The notes below the pieces were generated by a model. It ran no database searches. It saw only the letters and a program-made list of their open reading frames with translations, and was not told the DNA's origin. DNA of 64,000 bases from Pseudoflavonifractor sp. 60 (lineage in GTDB: Bacteria; Bacillota; Clostridia; Oscillospirales; Oscillospiraceae): NCBI RefSeq assembly GCF_009911645.1, contig NZ_QWKI01000019.1, forward strand, positions 1-64,000, read 5' to 3'. Of the stretch, positions 33,628 through 41,740 are shown one piece after another; the stretch's first letter is position 1, and each line of letters opens with the position of its first letter. The translations under genes and the position numbers were made by a program.

Positions 33628-36251
33628 ACTGCGCAAAATGCGGCGGCGTGCTGCCCGCTGACGGCAAGTGCTCCTGCGGTTATCAGCTGAAAAAGGAGCG
33701 GACCTGGTTTCTCGCTCCCCTGACGGCGGAACAGCTGGCTCAGGCAAACCGGATGCTTCAGCCTCCGGCGCCAAATCCCGCTCCGCCCCCCGCGCCTCCC
33801 CGCAATGAGGACAGCGCCCCTCGGCGGCAGGACGCCAAAAAGGCCCCCCGGCTCAGCACCAGGGCCCTTGTCCTGGCCGCCCTGGCTGTGGTCCTCACTG
33901 GGGCGCTGCTGATATGGGGCGGAGCCTTCACCCAAATCATGGCCCGAACAGGGTCCCCGGGCGCACAAGTCCGGCTGGGGGACCGCTGCCGCGCCAGGGG
34001 CGACTACCAGCAGGCGGTGGAGTGGTACCGCATGGCCGCCGTTCAGGAGGACGGGGACGGACAGAACAAGCTGGGCGAGATGTACGAAAACGGGTATGGC
34101 CTGGAGCAGGACCACCAGGACGCCCTGAAGTGGTACCGGCTGTCTGCGGAACAGGGGAACGGCTGGGGCCAGAGCAATTTGGGGGCGATGTACTACCGGG
34201 GCCGGGGGACTCAGCAGAGCTATGAGGAGGCCCTCAAGTGGTTCCGCCTGTCTGCGGAGCAGGAGAACCCGGCGGGACAGAGCTGGCTTGGCATCATGTA
34301 CCAGAACGGCTATGGATTGGAGCAGGATTACCAGGAGGCCCTGAAGTGGTTCCAGCTGTCCGCAGACCAGGAGTACTCCAAGGGGCAGAATAGCCTGGGC
34401 GTCATGTACCAGCGGGGCCTCGGGGTCGAGCAGAATGATGAGATCGCCGTCAAGTGGTACCGTCTGGCCGCAAAGCAGGGGTATGAGCTGGGGCAACGCA
34501 ACCTGGCCTGGATGTATGAAAATGGCCGGGGAATCGAACAGGACTACGCCCAGGCGGCAAAATGGTACCGGCTGGCCGCAGAGCAGGGCAACGCCTTTGC
34601 GCAGAACCGCCTTGGTGCGCTGTACTGGAACGGGCAGGGTGTCACGCAGAGCGATGAGGACGCTGTACAGTGGTACCGGCTGGCCGCAGAGCAGGGCGAT
34701 GCTCAGGCCCAGTATATCCTGGGCTGGGCGTATGAAAACAGCCGGGGGCTTGAGCAGAATTTTGAGGAGGCGCTGAACTGGTACCGCCTGTCGGCCGCGC
34801 AGGGCAACGTCCAGGCCCAGGGCGCACTGGGGACTATGTACCACAACGGCAGAGGCGTGGTACAGGATAACCCGGAGGCGGTCGAGTGGTACCGGCTGGC
34901 CGCCGGGCAGGGCGACGCCTATGGACAGTGCAGTCTCGGTGTTATGTATTGTAATGGCTGGGGTGTGGAGCAAGACCTCAAACAGGCCGAAGCGTGGTTT
35001 CTCCTAGCCGCCGAACAGGAACACGCCAGTGCTCAATACAACCTTGGCGTGATGTACGAGAATGGCCGGGGCGTGGAGCAGAGCTATGAGGAGGCAGTCA
35101 AGTGGTACCATCTGGCTGCGGAGCAGGGTGATTCTGCCGCCCAGCGCAGCCTGGGACAGATGTACGAGAATGGCCGGGGCGTAGCACAAAGTGACGAGGA
35201 GGCGGTGAAGTGGTACCGCCTGGCCGCCGAGCAGGAAAATGCCCGGGCTCAATACAACCTTGGCATGATGTACGAGAATGGCCGGGGTGTGGAGCAGAGT
35301 TATGAGGAGGCAGTCAAGTGGTACCGTCTGGCTGCGGAGCAGGGTGATTCTGCCGCCCAATGCAACCTGGGATGGATGTACGCAAATGGCCGGGGCGTGG
35401 AGCAAGATGATGAGGAAGCGGTGAAGTGGTACCGCCTGGCCGCCGAGCAGGAAAATGCCCGAGGTCAGCGCAGTTTGGGCTGGATGTATGAAAATGGCCG
35501 GGGCGTGGAGCAAAATGATGAGGAAGCGGTGAAGTGGTACCGCCTGGCCGCAGAACAGGGCGACTCTGCCGCCCAATGCAGCCTTGGTGTGATGTACGCA
35601 AATGGCCGGGGTGTAACGCAAAATGACGAGGAAGCAATCCAGTGGTATCGTTTGGCCGCAGACCAGAGCTATTCTGACGCCCAGTGCAACCTGGGCTGGA
35701 TGTATGGGAATGGCCGGGGCGTGGAACAGAGCTATGAGGAGGCGGTGAAGTGGTACTGCCTGGCCGCAGAGCAGGGAAATATACGGGCTCAGCGCACCTT
35801 AGGGCGGATGTACGCAGATGGCCAGGCGATAGAGCAGGACTATGAGGAGGCAGTGAAATGGTACCGCCTGGCCGCAGAACAGGGCGACTCTAACGCCCAG
35901 TTCAATCTGGGGTGGCTGTATCATACTGGCTGGGGCGCAGAACAAAATTATGCAGAGGCAGTGAAATGGTACCGCCTGGCGGCGGAGCAGGAGAACGCCC
36001 AGGCTCAGGGTCTTTTGGGTACCATGTATGAGCAGGGTCAGGGTGTGGAGCAGAACGATAAATCAGCGGTGAAGTGGTACCGTCTGGCGGCGGAACAGGG
36101 CGACATCAACGGTCAGTACTATCTTGGCCGCATGTATGAGCGCGGGGCCGGCGTCCGGAAGAGCGCAAAAGAGGCGGTGAAGTGGTACCGTCTGGCCGCA
36201 GAGCAGGGCCACCCCAAGGCGCAGGAGGCTCTGGACCATCTGGAGTCATAG
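33624..36251 (+). CDS. membrane-anchored zinc-ribbon protein with about 20 Sel1 repeats
   Basis: With a TTG start overlapping the previous stop, this is an 875-residue protein. An N-terminal zinc ribbon (C3, C6, C16, C18) and a Pro-rich linker precede one transmembrane helix (about 81-99). Some 20 near-identical 36-residue Sel1-like repeats then run to the end (core WYRLAAEQGDxxAQxxLGxMY). Sel1 repeats form TPR-like solenoids for protein binding. The ribbon would be cytoplasmic and the solenoid outside if the helix is a type II anchor. The TTG start is supported by AGGGGGGGAAG and by the intact ribbon; the open frame further upstream lies inside the preceding gene. Confidence 0.85.
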   Translation: MNCAKCGGVLPADGKCSCGYQLKKERTWFLAPLTAEQLAQANRMLQPPAPNPAPPPAPPRNEDSAPRRQDAKKAPRLSTRALVLAALAVVLTGALLIWGGAFTQIMARTGSPGAQVRLGDRCRARGDYQQAVEWYRMAAVQEDGDGQNKLGEMYENGYGLEQDHQDALKWYRLSAEQGNGWGQSNLGAMYYRGRGTQQSYEEALKWFRLSAEQENPAGQSWLGIMYQNGYGLEQDYQEALKWFQLSADQEYSKGQNSLGVMYQRGLGVEQNDEIAVKWYRLAAKQGYELGQRNLAWMYENGRGIEQDYAQAAKWYRLAAEQGNAFAQNRLGALYWNGQGVTQSDEDAVQWYRLAAEQGDAQAQYILGWAYENSRGLEQNFEEALNWYRLSAAQGNVQAQGALGTMYHNGRGVVQDNPEAVEWYRLAAGQGDAYGQCSLGVMYCNGWGVEQDLKQAEAWFLLAAEQEHASAQYNLGVMYENGRGVEQSYEEAVKWYHLAAEQGDSAAQRSLGQMYENGRGVAQSDEEAVKWYRLAAEQENARAQYNLGMMYENGRGVEQSYEEAVKWYRLAAEQGDSAAQCNLGWMYANGRGVEQDDEEAVKWYRLAAEQENARGQRSLGWMYENGRGVEQNDEEAVKWYRLAAEQGDSAAQCSLGVMYANGRGVTQNDEEAIQWYRLAADQSYSDAQCNLGWMYGNGRGVEQSYEEAVKWYCLAAEQGNIRAQRTLGRMYADGQAIEQDYEEAVKWYRLAAEQGDSNAQFNLGWLYHTGWGAEQNYAEAVKWYRLAAEQENAQAQGLLGTMYEQGQGVEQNDKSAVKWYRLAAEQGDINGQYYLGRMYERGAGVRKSAKEAVKWYRLAAEQGHPKAQEALDHLES
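33959..36239 (+). repeat. 108-base tandem coding repeat (Sel1 array)
   Basis: About 20 copies of a 36-codon unit, marked by recurring AAGTGGTACCG words at 108-base intervals, make up most of the Sel1 protein gene. The central copies (about 35000-35640) are closest to identical, which suggests recent expansion or gene conversion. Confidence 0.9.
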
Positions 36252-36262
36252 GGGGAGGAGCT

Positions 36263-36871
36263 ATGGGAGAACGAATCCGCCTGCACAACATGGTGCTGCA
36301 CACAAGGGTCCTGGGCCCAGGGACCCGGGCTGCCATCTGGACCCAGGGCTGTGAGCGCCGCTGTCCCGGCTGCATGTCCCCCTCCTCCAGACCGCTGGAC
36401 GGGGGCTATTGGGTCGATGTGGACCTGATCATGAAGGAGCTGTCGGGCCTTGGGGATCTGGAAGGGGTCACCATCAGCGGAGGGGAGCCCTTTCTGCAAA
36501 TCAGACCGCTGCACTCGCTGCTGTGTGCGCTGCGGCGGGAGACAAAGCTGGGGATCATCCTCTACACCGGCTACACCATGGAGGAGCTGCGCAGTATGGA
36601 CCAGCCCCAGGTAGCGGACATTATCACCGGTCTGGCCGATCTCATCATTGACGGGCCCTACCTGGACCAGCTGAACGATGGGACCGCGCTGAAGGGCTCC
36701 GGGAATCAGGGCGTGAATTTTATCACAGACCGGTACCTTCCCTTCCAGGCGCTCTATCAGCAAAAGAAGCGGGAGATTGAAATCATTGCCGCAAAGGGGG
36801 AAATGTTTCTCATTGGAGTACCGGCAAAGGACACCCTGGAGGAGTGGCAGCGCATATTCCCGCCCTTTTAG
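36263..36871 (+). CDS. radical SAM activating-enzyme-like protein (NrdG-related)
   Basis: This 202-residue protein carries the radical SAM iron-sulphur motif GCERRCPGC (C30, C34, C37), the SAM-binding TISGGEPFLQ segment, and a YTGYTMEEL region. It has the size and layout of NrdG-type glycyl-radical activases and 4Fe-4S single-cluster proteins. No NrdD or other glycyl-radical enzyme is in the window. It ends the eight-gene AAA+/Hsp70 operon, starting 11 bases after the Sel1 gene behind GGGGGAGGAG. It may modify an operon protein instead; that is speculation from context. The longer open frame was rejected as it overlaps the Sel1 gene. Confidence 0.85.
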   Translation: MGERIRLHNMVLHTRVLGPGTRAAIWTQGCERRCPGCMSPSSRPLDGGYWVDVDLIMKELSGLGDLEGVTISGGEPFLQIRPLHSLLCALRRETKLGIILYTGYTMEELRSMDQPQVADIITGLADLIIDGPYLDQLNDGTALKGSGNQGVNFITDRYLPFQALYQQKKREIEIIAAKGEMFLIGVPAKDTLEEWQRIFPPF

Positions 36872-36926
36872 CCCCTGCCAGCCCAAGCGCCCCGCTCCGC
36901 CGCCAAAATTTCCCAGGAAATTTATC

Positions 36927-36956
36927 TTGACTTTTGGGCCCCCATAGTGCTATATT
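36927..36956 (+). promoter_or_regulatory. promoter of the MATE leader
   Basis: TTGACT is followed after 18 bases by TATATT. Transcription would begin near 36963, giving a leader of about 150 bases before the MATE start codon. Confidence 0.7.
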
Positions 36957-36963
36957 GACAGTG

Positions 36964-37014
36964 CAACGTGTAGCGTCACCGCATAAATCCGGTTGAACGC
37001 TGCACGTTGTTTTT
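36964..37014 (+). promoter_or_regulatory. terminator-like hairpin in the MATE leader (possible attenuator)
   Basis: CAACGTG-AGCGT pairs with ACGCT-CACGTTG, with an inner ACCG/CGGT stem, and is followed directly by TTTTT. It lies right after the predicted transcription start, so it would end transcription early unless prevented. It could also serve as the terminator of the upstream operon. Confidence 0.6.
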
Positions 37015-37036
37015 CTTTGTCCCAAAAATCAAAATC

Positions 37037-37090
37037 AGAAAGCGCGCGGCCAGAAGGCATAAGTCCAGCTCTTCTCGCCGTGCGCTTTCT
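37037..37090 (+). promoter_or_regulatory. second structured element in the MATE leader
   Basis: AGAAAGCGC pairs with GCGCTTTCT, with inner GCGGC/GCCGT and AGAAG/CTTCT pairings. It ends 10 bases before the AGGAGG ribosome site. No known riboswitch family was recognised. Confidence 0.55.
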
Positions 37091-37115
37091 CATGTGTAAA
37101 AGGAGGAACCCACCC

Positions 37116-38540
37116 ATGGAACAAAAAGCGAATACCTTTCTGGAAACCGAGCGGGTGGGCAAGCTGATGATGAAGTATGCCGTGCCCTGCGTCATCTCTC
37201 TGCTGGTGGCCGCCCTCTACAACATTGTGGACCAGATTTTCATCGCCAACGCGGACTATCTGGGCTTCTATGGCAACGCCGCCAACACGGTGGTCTTCCC
37301 GCTGACGGTGGTGGCGCTGTCCATTGCGGTGATGATTGGCGACGGCTGCTGCGCCTTTGTCAGTATCAGCCTGGGAGCCGGAAACCGGGACGCCGCTCAC
37401 AAGAGCATCGGCAGCGCGGTTCTGCTGTGCGCCGCCTCCGGTCTGGCCCTCACCGCCCTCTATCTGGCCTTTCAGGCTCCCATCCTGACCCTGTTCGGCG
37501 GACAGGTCAACGAGGAGACCCTTCGCCACGCCAGGGAATACTTCTTTTGGATCACCCTGGGGGTCCCCTTCTATATGTTCGGCCAGGCGATGAATCCCAT
37601 CATCCGCTCCAACGGCAGCCCGAAATTTGCAATGGCCTCCACCCTGGCGGGGGCGGCTGTCAATATCGTCCTGGACCCAATCTTTATCTTCGTGTTCCGC
37701 TGGGGGATGATGGGGGCGGCTGTGGCCACCGTACTGGGGCAGATCCTCACCGCCGCCCTGTCCGTCTGGTACCTGTGCCACATGAAGGCCGTCCGGCTGG
37801 AACAGGCCAGCTTCCGGCCCTACTGCTCCCTGGCAAAGAAATACCTGCCTCTGGGCATTTGCAGCTTCCTGTCCCAAATTTCCCTAGTCCTGGCGATGGC
37901 GGCCATTCAAAATATGACACTGAAATACAGCGCCCTTGACCCCATCTTCGGGCAGGCCCAGTATACCCAGATTCCCATGGCGGTGCTGGGGATTGTGATG
38001 AAGTTCTTCCTAATCGTTATTTCCATCTCTGTGGGCCTGGCGGCGGGGTGCATCCCGGTGGTGGGCTACAACATCGGCGCGGGGCGCAAGGACCGGGCCA
38101 AGTCCCTGTTTACCCGTCTGCTGGCGGCGGAGACCATTGTGGGGGCGGCGGCGCTGCTGATCGTGGAGCTGTTCCCCCGGCAGCTCATCGGGATTTTCGG
38201 CGCGGCCAACGAGAGCGTGTACTACACGGAATACGCGGTCAAGTGCTTCCGCGTCTACCTCTGCATGATGGTGCTGGCCACCGTGAACAAGGGCACGTTT
38301 ATCTATCTGCAATCCCTGGGCAAGGCCTTCGCATCCACTGCCATCTCCATGGTGCGTGAGGTGCTGTTCGGCGTGGGCTTTGCCCTGCTGCTCCCCCTGC
38401 GGTTCGGCTTGAACGGAGTTTTGTACTCCATACCGGTCTCCGATCTGCTGACCTTTGTGATCTGCCTGGCGGTCATCGTATACACCTACCGGACCCTGGA
38501 AGACGGCGGCTTAAAGGGCCTCAGACTCTGTGAAAATTGA
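37116..38540 (+). CDS. MATE family efflux transporter
   Basis: This 474-residue membrane protein has about 12 transmembrane helices and typical MATE features: PCVISLLVAALYNIVDQIFI in helix 1, MIGDGCCAFVSISLGAG, and the second-half GCIPVVGYNIGAG repeat of that motif. MATE proteins export drugs or cationic metabolites in exchange for Na+ or H+. The start at 37116 has AAAGGAGGA; the longer frame covers the structured leader. The substrate is not readable. Confidence 0.93.
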   Translation: MEQKANTFLETERVGKLMMKYAVPCVISLLVAALYNIVDQIFIANADYLGFYGNAANTVVFPLTVVALSIAVMIGDGCCAFVSISLGAGNRDAAHKSIGSAVLLCAASGLALTALYLAFQAPILTLFGGQVNEETLRHAREYFFWITLGVPFYMFGQAMNPIIRSNGSPKFAMASTLAGAAVNIVLDPIFIFVFRWGMMGAAVATVLGQILTAALSVWYLCHMKAVRLEQASFRPYCSLAKKYLPLGICSFLSQISLVLAMAAIQNMTLKYSALDPIFGQAQYTQIPMAVLGIVMKFFLIVISISVGLAAGCIPVVGYNIGAGRKDRAKSLFTRLLAAETIVGAAALLIVELFPRQLIGIFGAANESVYYTEYAVKCFRVYLCMMVLATVNKGTFIYLQSLGKAFASTAISMVREVLFGVGFALLLPLRFGLNGVLYSIPVSDLLTFVICLAVIVYTYRTLEDGGLKGLRLCEN

Positions 38541-38590
38541 GCCCCTCCCGGCAGATTCACCCGCCGCCCCATCCAGCCCTCCCCAAACGA

Positions 38591-38630
38591 AGAGGAGGCA
38601 TGAGCAGCTTCCGCTGTTCATGCCTCCTCT
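38591..38630. terminator. hairpin between convergent MATE and feoB genes
   Basis: AGAGGAGGCATGA pairs perfectly with TCATGCCTCCTCT, plus an inner CAG/CTG. The T tracts on both sides are weak, but the position between converging genes suggests a shared terminator. Confidence 0.7.
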
Positions 38631-38657
38631 GTGTATAGATGGCTTTGAGAATTCCGG

Positions 38658-40868
38658 TTACCTTGCGGCGGCGGCCACGGAGGTCAGCTGGCGGTGCTGC
38701 TCCTCCCCCTGATATCCCTTGCGGAACAGCAGGTAGAGGATGCCGGCCAGCAGGACCACCGCCACTGCGGTGCCAATGCCGAAGACCGCCTCGCCGGTGA
38801 CCAGCCCGCCCAGCTGGAAGACGATCAAGGATACCACATAGGCGAAGCCGCACATATAGCCGATGGCGGCCAGGGTCCACTTGGTGTTGTTCATCTCCCG
38901 CTTGATAGCGCCCATGGCGGCGAAGCAGGGGGCGCACAGCAGATTGAAGATCATAAAGCTGTAGGCCGCCATTGCCCCGAAGTCCGCGCCCACTGCGGCG
39001 TAGATGCCGCTGGCGTCGTCCATCAGGTCCGCCTCTCCGGCGTACTGGTACAGCACGCCAAAGGTGTTGACAACCTCCTCCTTGGCAATCAGGCCGGTGA
39101 CAGTGGCCACGGTGGCCTTCCAGGCCATGTCGCCAACCCAGCCGATGGGGGCAAAAATCCAGGCCACGGCGCTGCCGATGGAGGCCAGCAGAGAATCGTT
39201 GTTGTCCTCCACCGCCTGGAAGACTCCGTCCACAGAGCCATAGCCCTGGAGGAACCAGAGGACAATGGAGCTGAGCAGGATGATGGTCCCCGCCCGCTTG
39301 ATGAAGGACCAGCCCCGCTCCCAGGTGGCCCGCAGCACATTGCCGGCGGAGGGGGCGTGATAGGTGGGCAGCTCCATAACGAAGGGGGCGGGCTCCCCGG
39401 CAAAGGCCCTGAACTTTTTCAGCATAATGCCGGAGATGACCACGGCGGCAATGCCGATAAAGAAGGCGGAGACGGCCACCAGAGCGGACCCGCCGAACAC
39501 CGCGCCGGCAAACAGGCCGATAATGGGCATTTTCGCGCCGCAGGGGATAAAGCCGGTGGTCATAATGGTCATCTTCCGATCCCGGTCCTGCTCAATGGTG
39601 CGGGAGGCCATAATGCCGGGTACGCCGCAGCCGGTAGCCACCAGCATGGGGATAAAGCTTTTGCCGGACAGGCCGAAGCGGCGGAAAATGCGGTCCATAA
39701 TGAAAGCGACCCGGGCCATATAGCCCACGTCCTCCAGAATGGCCAGCAGCAGGAAGAGCACCAGCATCTGGGGCACAAAGCCCAGCACCGCCCCCACGCC
39801 GGCCACCATGCCGTCCTGGATCAGACCGTAGAGCCAGCCGCTGACGCCCAGAGAGGTGAGGATACCGTCGAAGAAGTCGGGGACGATCTCGCCGAAGAGC
39901 ACGTCGTTGGCCCAGTCGGTGCCAAAGGTACCCACGCCCACGCCGCCGTCTGCAATGGAGGTCCCCATGGCAATGGCATAGATGCAGAACATGATAACCG
40001 CAAAGATGGGCAGGGCCAGAATCCGGTTGGTGACGATCTGGTCGATTTTGTCGGAGACAGACAGGCTGCCCTTCGCCGCCTTCTTTTTCACCGCCTTGGT
40101 CACCACGGAGTTGATGTAGGAGTACCGCTGGTTGGTGATGATGGACTCCGCGTCGTCGTCCAGCTCCTTCTCGCAGTCGGCAATGTGCTGCTCCAGGTGG
40201 GCCTTCAGGTCCGGGGAGAGGTCCAGCTCCTCCAGCACCTTCTGGTCCCGTTCAAAGATCTTGATGGCGTACCAGCGCAGATAGCTGTCCTCCACCTTGT
40301 TCTGGATGGACTCCTCGATGTGGGCGATGGCGTGCTCCACACTGCCGGTGAACACGTGGGGCAGCTCCCCGGTCTGCTTCCTCTGGGCCTGGGCCATGGC
40401 TTGCTCGGCGGCTTCCATGCCCCCCTCGCCCTTCAGCGCGCTCATCTCCACCACCTGACAGCCCAGGGCGGCCCCCAGCTTGTTCAGGTCGATGGTGTCG
40501 CCGTTTTTCCGCACCAGGTCGATCATGTTCACCGCCACCACCACAGGCAGGCCCAGCTCGATCAGCTGGGTGGTGAGGTACAGGTTGCGCTCGATGTTGG
40601 TGCCGTCCACAATGTTGAGGATGGCGTCTGGCTTTTCCTTCACCAGATAGCTGCGGGCCACCACCTCCTCCAGAGTGTAGGGGGACAGGGAGTAGATGCC
40701 GGGCAGGTCCTGGATGACCACATCCTTGTGGCCCTTCAGCCTGCCCTCTTTTTTCTCCACCGTGACGCCGGGCCAGTTGCCCACATACTGGTTGGAGCCG
40801 GTAAGGGCGTTGAACAACGTCGTCTTGCCGCAGTTGGGATTGCCCGCCAGGGCAATTTTCAGGTCCAT
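38658..40868 (-). CDS. feoB: ferrous iron transporter FeoB
   Basis: This 736-residue protein has an N-terminal G domain (G1 GNPNCGKTT, G3 DLPG, G4 NMID) and a helical GDI-like domain. A C-terminal membrane domain with the Gate repeats follows (MLVATGCGVPGIMASRT and GFIPCGAKMPI with the conserved Cys). It imports Fe2+ across the cytoplasmic membrane. It is third in a feoA-feoA-feoB operon, preceded at about 20 bases by a GTTAG-N6-CTAAC palindrome and an AAAGGAG site. Length is normal. Confidence 0.97.
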   Translation of the reverse strand: MDLKIALAGNPNCGKTTLFNALTGSNQYVGNWPGVTVEKKEGRLKGHKDVVIQDLPGIYSLSPYTLEEVVARSYLVKEKPDAILNIVDGTNIERNLYLTTQLIELGLPVVVAVNMIDLVRKNGDTIDLNKLGAALGCQVVEMSALKGEGGMEAAEQAMAQAQRKQTGELPHVFTGSVEHAIAHIEESIQNKVEDSYLRWYAIKIFERDQKVLEELDLSPDLKAHLEQHIADCEKELDDDAESIITNQRYSYINSVVTKAVKKKAAKGSLSVSDKIDQIVTNRILALPIFAVIMFCIYAIAMGTSIADGGVGVGTFGTDWANDVLFGEIVPDFFDGILTSLGVSGWLYGLIQDGMVAGVGAVLGFVPQMLVLFLLLAILEDVGYMARVAFIMDRIFRRFGLSGKSFIPMLVATGCGVPGIMASRTIEQDRDRKMTIMTTGFIPCGAKMPIIGLFAGAVFGGSALVAVSAFFIGIAAVVISGIMLKKFRAFAGEPAPFVMELPTYHAPSAGNVLRATWERGWSFIKRAGTIILLSSIVLWFLQGYGSVDGVFQAVEDNNDSLLASIGSAVAWIFAPIGWVGDMAWKATVATVTGLIAKEEVVNTFGVLYQYAGEADLMDDASGIYAAVGADFGAMAAYSFMIFNLLCAPCFAAMGAIKREMNNTKWTLAAIGYMCGFAYVVSLIVFQLGGLVTGEAVFGIGTAVAVVLLAGILYLLFRKGYQGEEQHRQLTSVAAAAR

Positions 40869-40888
40869 TTCATTCTCTCCTTTCGAAT

Positions 40889-40904
40889 GTTAGCCACAGC
40901 TAAC
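40889..40904. promoter_or_regulatory. iron-box-like palindrome upstream of feoB
   Basis: GTTAGC-CACA-GCTAAC is a perfect inverted repeat sharing the GTTAG-N6-CTAAC pattern with two other sites upstream of the operon. The pattern resembles DtxR/IdeR-type boxes. It is internal to the operon, between feoA and feoB. Confidence 0.7.
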
Positions 40905-40941
40905 TTTTGACGCAAATGACAGCGGCCTCCGCCGCCTGAAT

Positions 40942-41163
40942 TTACTGCACTTCAATCATCTCCGCGTCGCCCTTGCGGACGGACAGCTCATAGCCCCGAA
41001 CGTTTAATTCCATGGGGTCGCCCAGGGGGGCCACTTTGCGCACAAAAATTTCCACGCCCTTGGTGATGCCCATGTCCATGATCCGGCGCTTCACCGGGCC
41101 CTCTCCGTGGAGCTTGACCACCGTGACCGTCTCCCCCACCTTCACGTCCTTCAGCGTTCTCAT
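40942..41163 (-). CDS. feoA: FeoA domain protein (second copy in operon)
   Basis: This 73-residue SH3-like FeoA protein carries the RRIMDMGITKGVEI motif and a C-terminal ELSVRKGDAEMIEV strand. FeoA is a small cytosolic partner needed for FeoB function. It has a GGAGGAG ribosome site and lies 24 bases after the first feoA. Confidence 0.93.
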   Translation of the reverse strand: MRTLKDVKVGETVTVVKLHGEGPVKRRIMDMGITKGVEIFVRKVAPLGDPMELNVRGYELSVRKGDAEMIEVQ

Positions 41164-41187
41164 ATTGCTCTCCTCCTTGTTGTTTGG

Positions 41188-41400
41188 TCAGAACATAATG
41201 CGGTTTGCCAGGGTTTTGTCCAGCGCGATCCGGCTGCTCTTCACTTGCACGATCAGGTTTCCACCAATTTCGTTGACCACTGTCACATCGCTGTCCACCA
41301 CAAAGCCCAGCTCCGCCAGATGCTGGCGCACCTCGTCCTTACCGGAAATTTTGCGAATGGTCACGCTCTCTCCCGACTTTGCCATTGTCAGCGGCATCAT
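41188..41400 (-). CDS. feoA: FeoA domain protein (first gene of feo operon)
   Basis: This 70-residue FeoA-family protein has the VRQHLAELGFVVDSDVTVV motif and the conserved SRIALDKTLANRI end. Two different FeoA proteins before FeoB are common in Clostridia. The ATG at 41400 has GGGGAGG eight bases upstream, directly below the operator-promoter region. Confidence 0.92.
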   Translation of the reverse strand: MMPLTMAKSGESVTIRKISGKDEVRQHLAELGFVVDSDVTVVNEIGGNLIVQVKSSRIALDKTLANRIMF

Positions 41401-41422
41401 TTCTTCGCCTCCCCGGCCAGGG

Positions 41423-41438
41423 GTTAGTAATTTCTAAC
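41423..41438. promoter_or_regulatory. iron-box-like operator in feo leader
   Basis: GTTAG-TAATTT-CTAAC is a 16-base palindrome located just downstream of the predicted feo transcription start. Confidence 0.75.
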
Positions 41439-41453
41439 CCCGAAATTGGATTT

Positions 41454-41482
41454 AGTTTACTATGACTAACCGAAAATGTCAA
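41454..41482 (-). promoter_or_regulatory. feo operon promoter with overlapping imperfect operator
   Basis: On the minus strand TTGACA is followed after 17 bases by TAAACT. The spacer and -10 box contain GTTTA-CTATGA-CTAAC (41455-41470), an imperfect copy of the operator. A repressor bound there would block RNA polymerase. Confidence 0.8.
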
Positions 41483-41512
41483 GCCCCTGAACTGAAAAAA
41501 TTTGTCCACGCA

Positions 41513-41528
41513 GTTAGAATTTACTAAC
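41513..41528. promoter_or_regulatory. iron-box-like operator upstream of feo promoter
   Basis: GTTAG-AATTTA-CTAAC is a 16-base palindrome about 30 bases upstream of the -35 box, matching the other sites in pattern. Confidence 0.75.
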
Positions 41529-41740
41529 TCGCGCACAGCGGCGCACCCCAAGGGGATTTTTTTGTCAGAATGCACAATCCCTGCACAGGGCAAAACCGTC
41601 CCCCGGGCAGACCCCATGGAGACGGTTCGGCAGTTCAAAGGCGGGCTGAGGATATCACGGCGTTTGGGAGGGCTTGGGTGGAACGAGATGAACGCTCCAC
41701 CCTCATGTTCCAGAAGCTATTCCGGGCTGCTGGGATGTGC
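41529..41740. other. intergenic stretch between feo promoter and the beta-galactosidase gene
   Basis: No gene or clear terminator is seen here. CCCCAAGGGG followed by ATTTTTTT (about 41546-41567) is a short hairpin with a T run on the plus strand, but no plus-strand gene precedes it. Confidence 0.5.

Noticed and set aside
33959-36239. Regular 108-base repeats as a CRISPR-like or satellite array
   Set aside because: The period is a whole number of codons (36), and the repeats code for Sel1 motifs in frame.
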